Shown here piece after piece: positions 7,610 through 15,238 of a stretch of 64,000 bases of DNA (its first letter is position 1; each line of letters starts with the position of its first letter). The notes below the pieces were generated by a model. The model had not been told where the DNA came from. It saw only the letters and a program-made list of their open reading frames with translations, and searched no databases. Origin of the DNA: Micromonospora zamorensis (GTDB taxonomy: Bacteria; Actinomycetota; Actinomycetes; Mycobacteriales; Micromonosporaceae). The position numbers were made by a program, and so were the translations under genes. The stretch covers positions 6,572,001 to 6,636,000 of the forward strand of contig NZ_LT607755.1 in assembly GCF_900090275.1 (NCBI RefSeq). Reading direction: 5' to 3'.

Positions 7610-8019
7610 TGGAGCGCGTTCCGATCCTCAAGATCGGCGACATCCTGCTCGTCTCGATCCAGCTGGACATGTCCGACCAGACGGCCGTCCAGCTCCAGGA
7701 GGATCTCGCCGAGCGGATCGTGGACACCGGCTGCCACGGCGTCATCATCGACATCACCGCGCTGGACATCGTCGACTCCTTCGTCGGGCGCATGCTCTCC
7801 ACCATCGCCTCGATCTCCAAGGTGCTCGACGCGGAGACGGTGGTGGTCGGGATGCGCCCAGCCGTCGCCATCACCCTTGTCGAACTGGGGCTGTCGCTGA
7901 ACGGCATCCGTACCGCGCTGAACGTCGAGCGCGGCATGGAACTGATCGCGGCCGCCCACGCCGACGAGCTCGATGACCAGCTCGACGACGATCCGGACGC
8001 CGAGACGGCTACGACGTGA
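7609..8019 (+). CDS. RsbS-like STAS protein
   Basis: 136 residues, one STAS domain. IVDSFVGRML has the serine (Ser57 here) equivalent to the Bacillus RsbS phosphorylation site, and VVGMRPAVAITLVELG follows at the usual place. It should form the stressosome core with the upstream RsbR-like protein and bind RsbT until phosphorylated. The C-terminus has an acidic tail (HADELDDQLDDDPD) beyond the normal domain end. Start and stop both overlap the neighbouring genes. Confidence 0.9.
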   Translation: MERVPILKIGDILLVSIQLDMSDQTAVQLQEDLAERIVDTGCHGVIIDITALDIVDSFVGRMLSTIASISKVLDAETVVVGMRPAVAITLVELGLSLNGIRTALNVERGMELIAAAHADELDDQLDDDPDAETATT

Positions 8020-8435
8020 CCGCGGACATCGACCTGGGCCACCCGCAGGCGCAGGCGATCCAGAGCGATGAGGACGTGGTGCGCGTCCGGCAGTTGGTTC
8101 GCGCCGTTGCGGTGGCCGTCAAGCTGTCCCTCGTCGACCAGACCAAGGTGGTCACCGCGGCGAGCGAGTTGGCCCGCAACACCCTGGTGTACGGCGGTGG
8201 CGGCTCGGTCGAGGTGACGACCGTGGACAACGGCCGACGCAAGGGCGTCCGGATCGTCTTCGCCGACTCCGGGCCCGGCATCGCCGACCTGAATCTGGCC
8301 ATGACCGACGGCTACACCAGCGGCGGAGGGCTCGGCCTCGGGCTGAGCGGGTCCCGCCGGCTGGTCGACGAGTTCGAGATCGAGACTTCTCCGGAAACCG
8401 GCACGCGGATCACGGTCACCAAGTGGTCCCGGTGA
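8016..8435 (+). CDS. RsbT-like serine/threonine kinase (GHKL ATPase)
   Basis: 139 residues. The GHKL ATP-binding fold shows an N-box (AASELARNTLVYGGG), G1 box (DSGPGIADL) and G2 region (GGLGLGLSGSRRLVDEF). RsbT kinases phosphorylate RsbR and RsbS under stress, leave the stressosome and switch on a downstream partner, RsbU phosphatase in Bacillus. The GTG start overlaps the rsbS-like gene by 4 bp. There is no classical rsbU next to it. The receiver-GAF-PP2C protein at 10808 or the fusion at 8432 could take that role. Confidence 0.9.
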   Translation: MTADIDLGHPQAQAIQSDEDVVRVRQLVRAVAVAVKLSLVDQTKVVTAASELARNTLVYGGGGSVEVTTVDNGRRKGVRIVFADSGPGIADLNLAMTDGYTSGGGLGLGLSGSRRLVDEFEIETSPETGTRITVTKWSR

Positions 8436-9445
8436 ACGCCGAGGCGGTTACCGACAGTGGCATCTGGTTCCGTGTGGAGGCCAGCAGTGCGGCGAGCGCC
8501 GTCCGACGCGCCGCCGAGCGCCTCGGTGCGCAGGTCGAAATGGGTGCGGCGCGCATCGCCGACCTGGCCATCGTCGCCGCCGAGCTGACCAGCAACCTGG
8601 TCAAGCACGCCGACGAGGGTGTGCTGCTGCTCCGGCCGGTGCGCCGCGCCGGGCAGGCCGGTGTGGAACTGATCGCCATCGACTCGGGGCCCGGCATGGC
8701 CGACCTGACCGTCTCGTCCCAGGACGGGCACTCCACCACCGGCACCCTCGGCATCGGTCTGGGTGCCATCGTGCGGCAGGCCAGTTGGTTCGACGGATAT
8801 TCGCTGCCCGGCAAGGGCACCGTCCTCGCCGTGCAGGTCTGGCCGGCGGAGCCGGCCCAGCCGTCCTGGGCCGGCGCCCTCACCCGGCCACTGACCGGCG
8901 AGACGGTAAGCGGCGACGGTTACGCCGTCCGGATCGCCGATGGACGGCACCAGGTGCTGGTCAGCGACGGGCTCGGGCACGGCCCGCTGGCCGCTGCCGC
9001 CACCGACGCGGCACTGGCCGCGTTCCGGGACGCCCCGGCCGGCCCACCGGCGGTGGTGGTCGGTCACCTGCACCGAAGCATGTCGCACACCCGTGGCGCG
9101 GCGCTCGCGGTCGCCGAGCTGGCGCCGACGGCCGGTGTGCTGCGCTACGCCGGCCTGGGCAACATTTCCGGCGTCGTAGTCGAGGGCGACGGTCACCGGC
9201 GAGGGCTGGTGTCGCTGCCCGGCATCGCCGGTCACCAGCGGCCGACGATCCGGGAGTACGACTACCCACTCGCTCCGGGTGCCCGGCTGGTGATGCACAG
9301 CGACGGGGTGGTCGACCGTTGGCGGTTGGCCGACTACCCGGGCCTGGCGGAGCGATCCCCGCTGGTCATGGCGGCGACCCTCCTGCGCGACGCGGGTGTG
9401 CGACGTGACGACGCCTGCGTACTGGTCGCGAGGTCCTGGACATGA
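8432..9445 (+). CDS. Fusion of a GHKL anti-sigma-type ATPase with an RsbX-like PP2C phosphatase
   Basis: 337 residues. The first 140 form an RsbT/RsbW-like ATPase (AAELTSNLVKHAD N-box, DSGPGMADL G1, GTLGIGLGAIV G2). Residues about 155-337 form a compact SpoIIE/RsbX-type PP2C domain with metal-binding aspartates in SGDGYAV, VSDGLGHG, HSDGVVD and RRDDACVL. In Bacillus, RsbX resets the stressosome by dephosphorylating RsbR and RsbS. Here a possible kinase and the reset phosphatase are one chain. The GTG at 8432 overlaps the rsbT-like stop in a GTGA junction; an in-frame GTG at 8423 is the alternative start. Confidence 0.88.
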   Translation: MNAEAVTDSGIWFRVEASSAASAVRRAAERLGAQVEMGAARIADLAIVAAELTSNLVKHADEGVLLLRPVRRAGQAGVELIAIDSGPGMADLTVSSQDGHSTTGTLGIGLGAIVRQASWFDGYSLPGKGTVLAVQVWPAEPAQPSWAGALTRPLTGETVSGDGYAVRIADGRHQVLVSDGLGHGPLAAAATDAALAAFRDAPAGPPAVVVGHLHRSMSHTRGAALAVAELAPTAGVLRYAGLGNISGVVVEGDGHRRGLVSLPGIAGHQRPTIREYDYPLAPGARLVMHSDGVVDRWRLADYPGLAERSPLVMAATLLRDAGVRRDDACVLVARSWT

Positions 9446-10803
9446 CCGGCGAGCCGGCCGCGCTGCCGCTGTTGCAGATGGCGCTGCGGGTCGAGCAGGA
9501 CATCTTCGTGATCCGCCAGCGGGGCCGCGAGGTGGCGGCGGTGGTCGGTCTGGAACACCAGGACCAGGTTCGGATCGCCACCGCGCTCAGCGAGGTCGCC
9601 CGGGACCTGTTGCGGACGACCGGCGGCGCGGACATCTCCTTCCACATCGACGCGGGCGTCGACGGCCGGTTCCACCTGCGCGCCGACCTGGCCCCGGTGG
9701 CTCCGCTGCCGGACGGCCGCTACCAGCCGCAGTCCGGCGCGGTGTCCCGACTGGTCGACACGTTGAGCGTGTCGACCGTCGGTGGGGTTACGGTCGTGAG
9801 GATGTCCCGACGAGTTCCGGTCAGCGCGCCGACGCCAACCCCGGAGCGGCTCGCCGAGTTCCGCGCCGAACTCGGTCGTACCGCGCCGGGCAGCGCGCTG
9901 GACGAGTTGACGGTGCAGAACGGGCAGCTCATCGCCGCCCTCGACGAGGTGCGCAGCCAGCGCGACGAGCTGGCCGTCCTCAACGAGGAGCTGGCCGAGA
10001 CCAACCGGGGTGTGCTGGCGCTCTACAACCAGCTCACCGAGGAGTTGGAGGAGACCAACCGCGGTGTCGTCGCCCTCTACGCCGAGCTGGACGAGAAGTC
10101 GGCCCAGCTCCGTGCGGCGAGCGAGTCGAAGAGCCGGTTCCTCGCCAACGTGAGCCACGAGCTGCGCGCCCCGGTCACCGCGATCATCGGGTTGGGGCGG
10201 CTGCTCACCGACTCCGCCTCCGATCCGCTCACCGACGAGCAGGGCCGCCAGGTCGATCTGATCCGCTCGTCGGCGGCGGATCTGCTCAATCTGGTCAACG
10301 AGTTGCTGGACCTGGCCAAGGCGGAGTCCGGCCGGATCGAGCCGGCCCTGACGGACGTCGACCTGCGGTCGGTCTTCGGTCAACTGCGCGGCACGATGCG
10401 TGCGCTCGCCACCCGTCCGGAGGTCGAGCTGGTGGTTGAGGAGCCGTCCGCGCCCAGCCTGCTGCGCACCGACGAGGTGCTGCTCGGCCAGGTGCTGCGC
10501 AACCTGCTGCACAACGGGTTGAAGTTCACCGAGCGCGGCGAGGTGCGGCTGCGGGCCCGCCAGCACGGCGACCGGTGGACCTTCGAGGTCACCGACACCG
10601 GGCCCGGCATCGCCCCCGAGCTGCACGACCGGATCTTCGAGGAGTTCTACCAGGTGCCGGGCGCCACCCGGGTCGGCGGCACCGGCCTCGGCCTGCCGTA
10701 CGCCCGGCGGTTGGTGACACTGCTCGGTGGGTCGCTGGTGCTGACCAGCGAGCCGGGCCGGGGCAGCACATTCACCGTCTCCCTGCCCACCGGCGGGGCG
10801 TGA
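9442..10803 (+). CDS. Soluble histidine kinase with degenerate N-terminal ATPase-like domain and coiled coil
   Basis: 453 residues. The first 125 resemble an RsbW/RsbT-type GHKL domain (RIATALSEVARDLLRTTGG) but lack clear glycine-rich G1 and G2 boxes, so ATP binding there is doubtful. A long coiled coil follows (about 150-230, with repeats of EELAETNRGVLALYNQL type). A HisKA domain comes next with His239 in NVSHELRAP, then a complete catalytic ATPase domain (DTGPGIAPEL, GGTGLGLPYARRL). There are no membrane segments, so it senses a cytoplasmic signal, plausibly the state of the stressosome encoded just upstream. It overlaps the gene before and is 4 bp from the response regulator after it. Confidence 0.88.
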   Translation: MTGEPAALPLLQMALRVEQDIFVIRQRGREVAAVVGLEHQDQVRIATALSEVARDLLRTTGGADISFHIDAGVDGRFHLRADLAPVAPLPDGRYQPQSGAVSRLVDTLSVSTVGGVTVVRMSRRVPVSAPTPTPERLAEFRAELGRTAPGSALDELTVQNGQLIAALDEVRSQRDELAVLNEELAETNRGVLALYNQLTEELEETNRGVVALYAELDEKSAQLRAASESKSRFLANVSHELRAPVTAIIGLGRLLTDSASDPLTDEQGRQVDLIRSSAADLLNLVNELLDLAKAESGRIEPALTDVDLRSVFGQLRGTMRALATRPEVELVVEEPSAPSLLRTDEVLLGQVLRNLLHNGLKFTERGEVRLRARQHGDRWTFEVTDTGPGIAPELHDRIFEEFYQVPGATRVGGTGLGLPYARRLVTLLGGSLVLTSEPGRGSTFTVSLPTGGA

Positions 10804-10807
10804 CAGC

Positions 10808-12346
10808 ATGGACGGCATGCCGGCAACCATCCTGGTCGTCGACGACAGTCGTACCAAGCGTTACCTGCTGGTCAGCTGGCTGACCCGGGCCGGGTTCACA
10901 GTGCTGGAGGCCGAGAACGGCGCCGAGGCGCTGGCTCGGGTCGAGGTGGACCGGATCGACCTGGTCGTCCTCGACGTCCGATTGCCGGACCTGAGCGGGT
11001 TCGAAGTCTGCGAACAGATCAAGATCCGGCGTCCGGCGATGCCGGTGATCCACGTGTCGGCGCACGCCGTGGACGTGGCCGACCGTGCCCAGGGGCTGAC
11101 CCGGGGTGCCGACGCGTACCTGACCGAGCCGATCGAGCCGGAAGAGCTGATCGCCACCACGCGGGCGGTCCTGCGCTACTACCAGGCCCGGCAGCGCGCC
11201 GAGCTGCTCGCCGAGCGGCTGCTCGGGCTGGCCGACACGACAGTGGCGGTGCACGCCGCACCAACCTTCGCGCGTCTGCTGGAGGCCGCCGCCGAGGGCG
11301 CCGCGCAGATCTTCAAGAGCCCGGCGGCGGTGATCGCCGAGACCTTCGACGGTGACTGCATCGCGGGAATCTGCGCCGGCCCCGGCGCGGTGGCCACTGT
11401 GGTGCCGTGGGTCGTCGACGACACCGGGGTGCCGACCGGCGCCACGGTCCGGGTGCAGACCCCGGAGAGCTGGGCGCTGGTCGAGTGGCCGACGGACGAC
11501 ACGGTGACAGTCGCCGCCGCCCGGCTGCGCGAGGACCGGGCCCCGTTGTACGTGGTGGTCCCGACCGCCACCCAGACCGCTCGGACCCCGGTGCTCAAGC
11601 AGCTCGCTCAGGCGGTGGCGGCGGCCGTGGAGGGGCAGCGCTCGTTCGACGAGGAGCACCGGATCGCGGTCACCCTCCAACGCAGCCTGCTCCCGCGCGG
11701 CCTGCCCACCGTCGCCGGACTGGACCTCGCGGTGCGCTACGAGCCGGCCAGCGCACAGACCGAGGTGGGTGGCGACTTCTACGAACTGGTGATGCTCGAC
11801 GGGCATCTGCTGCTGGCGATCGGAGACGTGGCCGGCCACTCTTTGCACGCGGCGACCGTGATGGCCGAGCTGCGGCACGCGGTGCGGGCGTACGCGGTCG
11901 AGGGGCACCAGCCCGGCGAGATCCTGCACCGGGTCAACGAGCTGATGCGGACCCTGCTGCCCAACGAGATCGCCACACTCTGCGTGCTACTGCTGCACCC
12001 ACCGACCGGGCGGGTCCGGCTGGCCAGCGCCGGGCATCTTCCGCCGGTGCTCAGCATGGACGGCAAGGTCGAGTTCGTGCAGCACTCCGCGCCGCTGCTC
12101 GGCGTCCGCGCACCTCGCCCGGACGACCTGGAGTTCGTGGTGCCGGCCGGGGCCACGCTGGTGTTCTACACCGACGGGCTGATCGAGCGGCGGGACGCGA
12201 CCATCGACGAGGGGCTGGCAGCGCTGGCCGGGGTCTGCGCCACCGTCGACGACGACCTGGACCGCTTCTGCGCCCGGCTGCTGGTGGAGTTGGCCCCACC
12301 GGAGATCCAGGACGACGTCGCCGTGGTCGTCCTGCGCCGCCGCTGA
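10808..12346 (+). CDS. Response regulator with GAF-like linker and PP2C (SpoIIE/RsbU-type) phosphatase output
   Basis: 512 residues. The receiver domain (5-125) has acidic Asp12/Asp13 and phosphoacceptor Asp56 (VLDVRLPD), but the usual Lys of the T-K-P motif is Glu107 (YLTEPIEP). A GAF-like region (about 145-270) leads into a PP2C domain (about 285-510) with FDEEHRIAVTLQRSLLPRG, the metal site VGGDFYE, GDVAGHS, FYTDGL and IQDDVAVV. It is probably the output of the adjacent kinase: phosphorylation would set the phosphatase acting on a STAS antagonist such as the one at 6229-6585. A second ATG lies 9 bp downstream. The stop is 12 bp from the convergent AraC gene. Confidence 0.9.
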   Translation: MDGMPATILVVDDSRTKRYLLVSWLTRAGFTVLEAENGAEALARVEVDRIDLVVLDVRLPDLSGFEVCEQIKIRRPAMPVIHVSAHAVDVADRAQGLTRGADAYLTEPIEPEELIATTRAVLRYYQARQRAELLAERLLGLADTTVAVHAAPTFARLLEAAAEGAAQIFKSPAAVIAETFDGDCIAGICAGPGAVATVVPWVVDDTGVPTGATVRVQTPESWALVEWPTDDTVTVAAARLREDRAPLYVVVPTATQTARTPVLKQLAQAVAAAVEGQRSFDEEHRIAVTLQRSLLPRGLPTVAGLDLAVRYEPASAQTEVGGDFYELVMLDGHLLLAIGDVAGHSLHAATVMAELRHAVRAYAVEGHQPGEILHRVNELMRTLLPNEIATLCVLLLHPPTGRVRLASAGHLPPVLSMDGKVEFVQHSAPLLGVRAPRPDDLEFVVPAGATLVFYTDGLIERRDATIDEGLAALAGVCATVDDDLDRFCARLLVELAPPEIQDDVAVVVLRRR

Positions 12347-12358
12347 GCCGGTGCGGCC

Positions 12359-13156
12359 TCAGTGCACCGAGCGGGCGTACGCGGCGGGTGACACCCCGGC
12401 CACTGCGGTGAAATCGCGAACCAGGTGGGCCTGGTCGCTGTAACCGAGGTCGGCGGCGAGGGCCGCCCATTTCAGTGGGCCACCGGCGGCCTGCTCGACG
12501 GCCTCCTGGAGCCGGTAGCGGCGGATCACCCACTTCGGCCCGACCCCCACGTACTCCAGGAAGAGTCGCTGCAACCGGCGGACCGGAAGGTCGTGCCGTG
12601 CCGCGAAGTCGTCGACCCGCAGCACCGTGCGGTCGGTGCGGATCGCCTCGGCCAGCCGGATGGCCTCGTCGGCCATCGGGTCCGGCGTTGGGTCCCACGC
12701 GGTGAGCAGGGCGTCGAGGGCGCGGCAACGCTCGTCGTCGGATGCCGCGCACGCCGGGAAGCCGGGGCGTGCCAGCCGGCCCGTGGGAAGTGGCAGCCGG
12801 CGGCCGGTCAGCTCGCTGATCGGCTGGCGCCAGAACGCGTGGAAGCCACCGGGACGGAACTGCACCCCGCCCACCCGGCCGGTGCCGGTGAGCGTGATCC
12901 GGAACAGGTCGCGGCCCACCCCGGCCACCTCGCCGGACTCGGGCCCGTCGCCGTCCCGCCGGAACACCACGTTGACCGCCGGGTGCGGCACGACCCGCTG
13001 CTCGAACGGTGTGCTCAACTCCCAGTCGATCAACCAGTAGTGCTCGACCCACCCGCGTAGCGGCTCCGCCGGCAGGTGCCGACGGAAGCGCACCTCGCGC
13101 AGCATCCGCCCGGGGTCGAGAATCCCCCGGCTGTCGCCACGCGGTCGCTGTCGCAT
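12359..13156 (-). CDS. AraC-family transcriptional regulator
   Basis: 265 residues. An N-terminal DUF6597-like domain (about 20-130; EHYWLIDWELSTPFEQRVVP, GVQFRPGGFHAFWRQPI) precedes an AraC helix-turn-helix pair (about 170-262; VDDFAARHDLPVRRLQRLFL and LADLGYSDQAHLVRDFTAV). This layout belongs to a common actinobacterial AraC group of unknown ligand. It is divergent, across 31 bp, from a TIGR03086-family gene that it may control. GAATAA immediately precedes the start ATG and no Shine-Dalgarno is visible. Confidence 0.87.
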   Translation of the reverse strand: MRQRPRGDSRGILDPGRMLREVRFRRHLPAEPLRGWVEHYWLIDWELSTPFEQRVVPHPAVNVVFRRDGDGPESGEVAGVGRDLFRITLTGTGRVGGVQFRPGGFHAFWRQPISELTGRRLPLPTGRLARPGFPACAASDDERCRALDALLTAWDPTPDPMADEAIRLAEAIRTDRTVLRVDDFAARHDLPVRRLQRLFLEYVGVGPKWVIRRYRLQEAVEQAAGGPLKWAALAADLGYSDQAHLVRDFTAVAGVSPAAYARSVH

Positions 13157-13187
13157 TTATTCAAGACCACCCTCATACGCTGGCCCT

Positions 13188-13778
13188 ATGACCACTCAGA
13201 CTAGCGACCTGCTGGCGGCTGCCGCGCCGCGAACCGTCGACGTGGTGCGTGGCATCGCCGACGACCAGTTCGATCTGCCCACCCCGTGCCGCGACTACGT
13301 GGTCCGTGATCTGCTCAACCACCTCTTCGAGGTGGTGGTCAACTTCCAGGAGTTGGCAGTGAAGCGGCCGGTGGAGTGGGCCGAGAAGCCCGACCACCTG
13401 GGCGACGGCTGGCGGGACCGGTTCGAGGCGGAGACGGGTCGCCTGGTCGCCGCCTGGTCGGACCCGTCCACCCTGGAGGGTGTGTCACCGGGCATGGGCA
13501 TGCCACAGACCGTCATCGGCGGCATGGCCCTGCTGGACCTGACCGTGCACGGCTGGGACCTCGCCGTCGCCACCGGCCAGCCCTACCAGCCGGCCCCGGA
13601 GGCAGTCGCCGAGCTGCACGGGTTGGTCGAGCAGTTGGGCCCCACGGCCCGCAAGATGGGCGTCTTCGCCGACCCACTGCCCACCCCAACCCCCACCCCC
13701 GACCTGGCCCCGACGCCCGACCTGGCCCACCTCCTGACCCAGACCGGCCGCACCCCCACCTGGCCCCAAACCCCCTAA
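13188..13778 (+). CDS. TIGR03086-family (DinB/maleylpyruvate-isomerase-like fold) protein
   Basis: 196 residues. The four-helix DinB/MDMPI fold is indicated by TPCRDYVVRDLLNHLFEVVV near residue 30 and LLDLTVHGWDLAVATGQPY near residue 110. The histidines in these motifs are the probable metal ligands. Many relatives are thiol-dependent (mycothiol) enzymes; the reaction here is unknown. The last 35 residues are a Pro/Thr-rich tail that looks non-structural. TACGCT lies 6 nt before the ATG with no Shine-Dalgarno sequence, suggesting a leaderless transcript. The divergent AraC gene is the likely regulator. Confidence 0.8.
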   Translation: MTTQTSDLLAAAAPRTVDVVRGIADDQFDLPTPCRDYVVRDLLNHLFEVVVNFQELAVKRPVEWAEKPDHLGDGWRDRFEAETGRLVAAWSDPSTLEGVSPGMGMPQTVIGGMALLDLTVHGWDLAVATGQPYQPAPEAVAELHGLVEQLGPTARKMGVFADPLPTPTPTPDLAPTPDLAHLLTQTGRTPTWPQTP

Positions 13779-13837
13779 CCAACCGCCCACCCCGCACCCC
13801 GCACCCCACCCCGCGTGCCCGCACCCTCCGCTCTCGG

Positions 13838-13893
13838 TGATCAAGAGGTTCGCGTCAGATTTCGAGGCTCTGGTGACGCAAACCTCTTGATCA
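13838..13893. repeat. Palindromic repeat, family B, copy 1
   Basis: Arms of 20 nt (13838-13857, TGATCAAGAGGTTCGCGTCA; and 13874-13893) pair with one mismatch around a 16-nt loop. A near-identical element is at 56466-56521. This copy lies 60 bp past the TIGR03086 stop in the 225-bp gap before padR. The rest of that gap is C-rich on the left and G/T-rich on the right, with no gene seen. Confidence 0.8.
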
Positions 13894-13967
13894 ACGAGGT
13901 GGGGTGGGGTGGGCCGGGTGGGAGGGGGTGGATGGGTGGGTGGGAGGGGACGGGTTGGGTTGGGTTG

Positions 13968-13996
13968 TTGACTTGGGTATTCGCTCGGTGAATAGT
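13968..13996 (+). promoter_or_regulatory. padR promoter with overlapping palindrome
   Basis: TTGACT (13968-13973) and AATAGT (13991-13996) are spaced 17 bp, and the GTG start lies 7 nt after the -10, suggesting a leaderless message. TATTC-N7-GAATA (13978-13994) sits between and over the -35/-10 elements, a good position for autorepression by PadR. Binding by PadR is inferred. Confidence 0.55.
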
Positions 13997-14003
13997 TGCG
14001 GGC

Positions 14004-14540
14004 GTGTCCACGTCGCATGTTCTGCTCGGGTTGTTGGCTGCTGGCAGCCGGCACGGCTATGAGCTGAAGCGTGCACACGACGAGCGGCTGCCGAGGGCTC
14101 GACCGCTGGCCTTCGGGCAGGTCTACGCCACCCTTGGCCGCCTGCAAAGGGACGGCCTGGTGGTCACCGCCGGGCAGGACCGCGCGGCCGGGCCGGATCG
14201 CACGGCGTACGCGCTGACCGACCAGGGGCGGGCCGCGCTCGACCAGTGGCTGACCACTGTGGAATCACCCATGCCGTACGTGGCCAGCACACTCTTCGCC
14301 AAGGTCGTGGTGGCGCTCCTGGTCGCCGACGTCGACCGGGCCCGGTCCTACCTGATTGCCCAGCGCGCCGCGCACACCGCACGGCTGCGTGAGCTGACCG
14401 CGGTCAAGGCCGACGCGGCCGCCACTCTCAGCGACGTGGTCGCGGCCGACTTCGCGATCGCCCACCTCGACGCGGACCTGCGGTGGCTGCACGCCACTCT
14501 GGGCCGGGTCGCCGACTGGCACCGGGAGGTGCATCCGTGA
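14004..14540 (+). CDS. PadR-family transcriptional regulator
   Basis: 178 residues. The winged helix at the N-terminus (LLGLLAAGSRHGYELKRAHD, then AFGQVYATLGRLQRDGLVV) and the helical C-terminal dimer domain are typical of PadR/Vir proteins. Such repressors usually control an adjacent drug exporter and are released by its substrate. The gene overlaps the ABC ATPase gene by 4 bp (GTGA), and the permease follows, so repressor and exporter form one operon. The GTG start has no Shine-Dalgarno and is placed by the promoter spacing. Confidence 0.92.
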   Translation: MSTSHVLLGLLAAGSRHGYELKRAHDERLPRARPLAFGQVYATLGRLQRDGLVVTAGQDRAAGPDRTAYALTDQGRAALDQWLTTVESPMPYVASTLFAKVVVALLVADVDRARSYLIAQRAAHTARLRELTAVKADAAATLSDVVAADFAIAHLDADLRWLHATLGRVADWHREVHP

Positions 14541-15238
14541 CGCAACTCCAGGCTCGCGGCGTGGTTCGGGCGTACGGCCCGACACCCGCGCTGCGCGGCG
14601 TGACACTCGACGTGGCCGAGGGTGAGATCGTCGCCGTCACCGGCCCGAGCGGCTGCGGCAAGTCGACCCTGCTGCACTGTCTGGCCGGGATCCTCCGGCC
14701 GGACGCCGGCGAGGTCACCTGGCGGGGGCAGCGCATCGACACCTGGTCGGAGGCGGCCAGATCCCGGTTGCGACGCACCGAGTTCGGGGTGCTGTTCCAG
14801 TTCGGCCAACTGGTCGCCGAGTTGACCGCGGCGGAGAACGTCGCACTGCCACTGCTCCTCGCCGGCACGGGGCGGCGAGAGGCGCGGACGGCGGCACTCA
14901 CCTGGCTGGACCGGTTCGGTGTGGGGGAGCTGGCCGACCTCCGGCCGGGTGAGATGTCCGGTGGTCAGCAGCAGCGGTGCGCCACCGCGCGGGCGTTGGT
15001 GACCGAGCCGCGGGTGCTCTTCGCCGACGAGCCGACCGGTTCGCTGGACACGCTCGCGGGCGAGCAGGTGCTGACCCATCTGGTCCGGCTCGCCCGTGAG
15101 CAGCGCACCGCCGTCGTGCTGATCACCCACGAGCCGCGGATCGCCGCGTACGCCGATCGGGAGATCGTGTTGCGTGACGGCCTGGTGGACCACACGGGCC
15201 TGGGGCTCGACGTGCCGCTGGCCGGTGGCGCCCGGTGA
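14537..15238 (+). CDS. ABC transporter ATP-binding protein (MacB/LolD/FtsE type)
   Basis: 233 residues. All ATPase motifs are present: Walker A GPSGCGKST, Q-loop region FGVLFQFGQLVAELTAAENV, signature MSGGQQQR, Walker B VLFADEPTGSLD and the switch histidine in LITHEPRIAAYAD. The LFADEPTGSLD form is characteristic of the lipoprotein/macrolide/antimicrobial-peptide exporter branch. It pairs with the FtsX-like permease overlapping its 3' end. The substrate is unknown; a peptide or antibiotic is likely for a PadR-controlled system. Confidence 0.95.
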   Translation: MTQLQARGVVRAYGPTPALRGVTLDVAEGEIVAVTGPSGCGKSTLLHCLAGILRPDAGEVTWRGQRIDTWSEAARSRLRRTEFGVLFQFGQLVAELTAAENVALPLLLAGTGRREARTAALTWLDRFGVGELADLRPGEMSGGQQQRCATARALVTEPRVLFADEPTGSLDTLAGEQVLTHLVRLAREQRTAVVLITHEPRIAAYADREIVLRDGLVDHTGLGLDVPLAGGAR

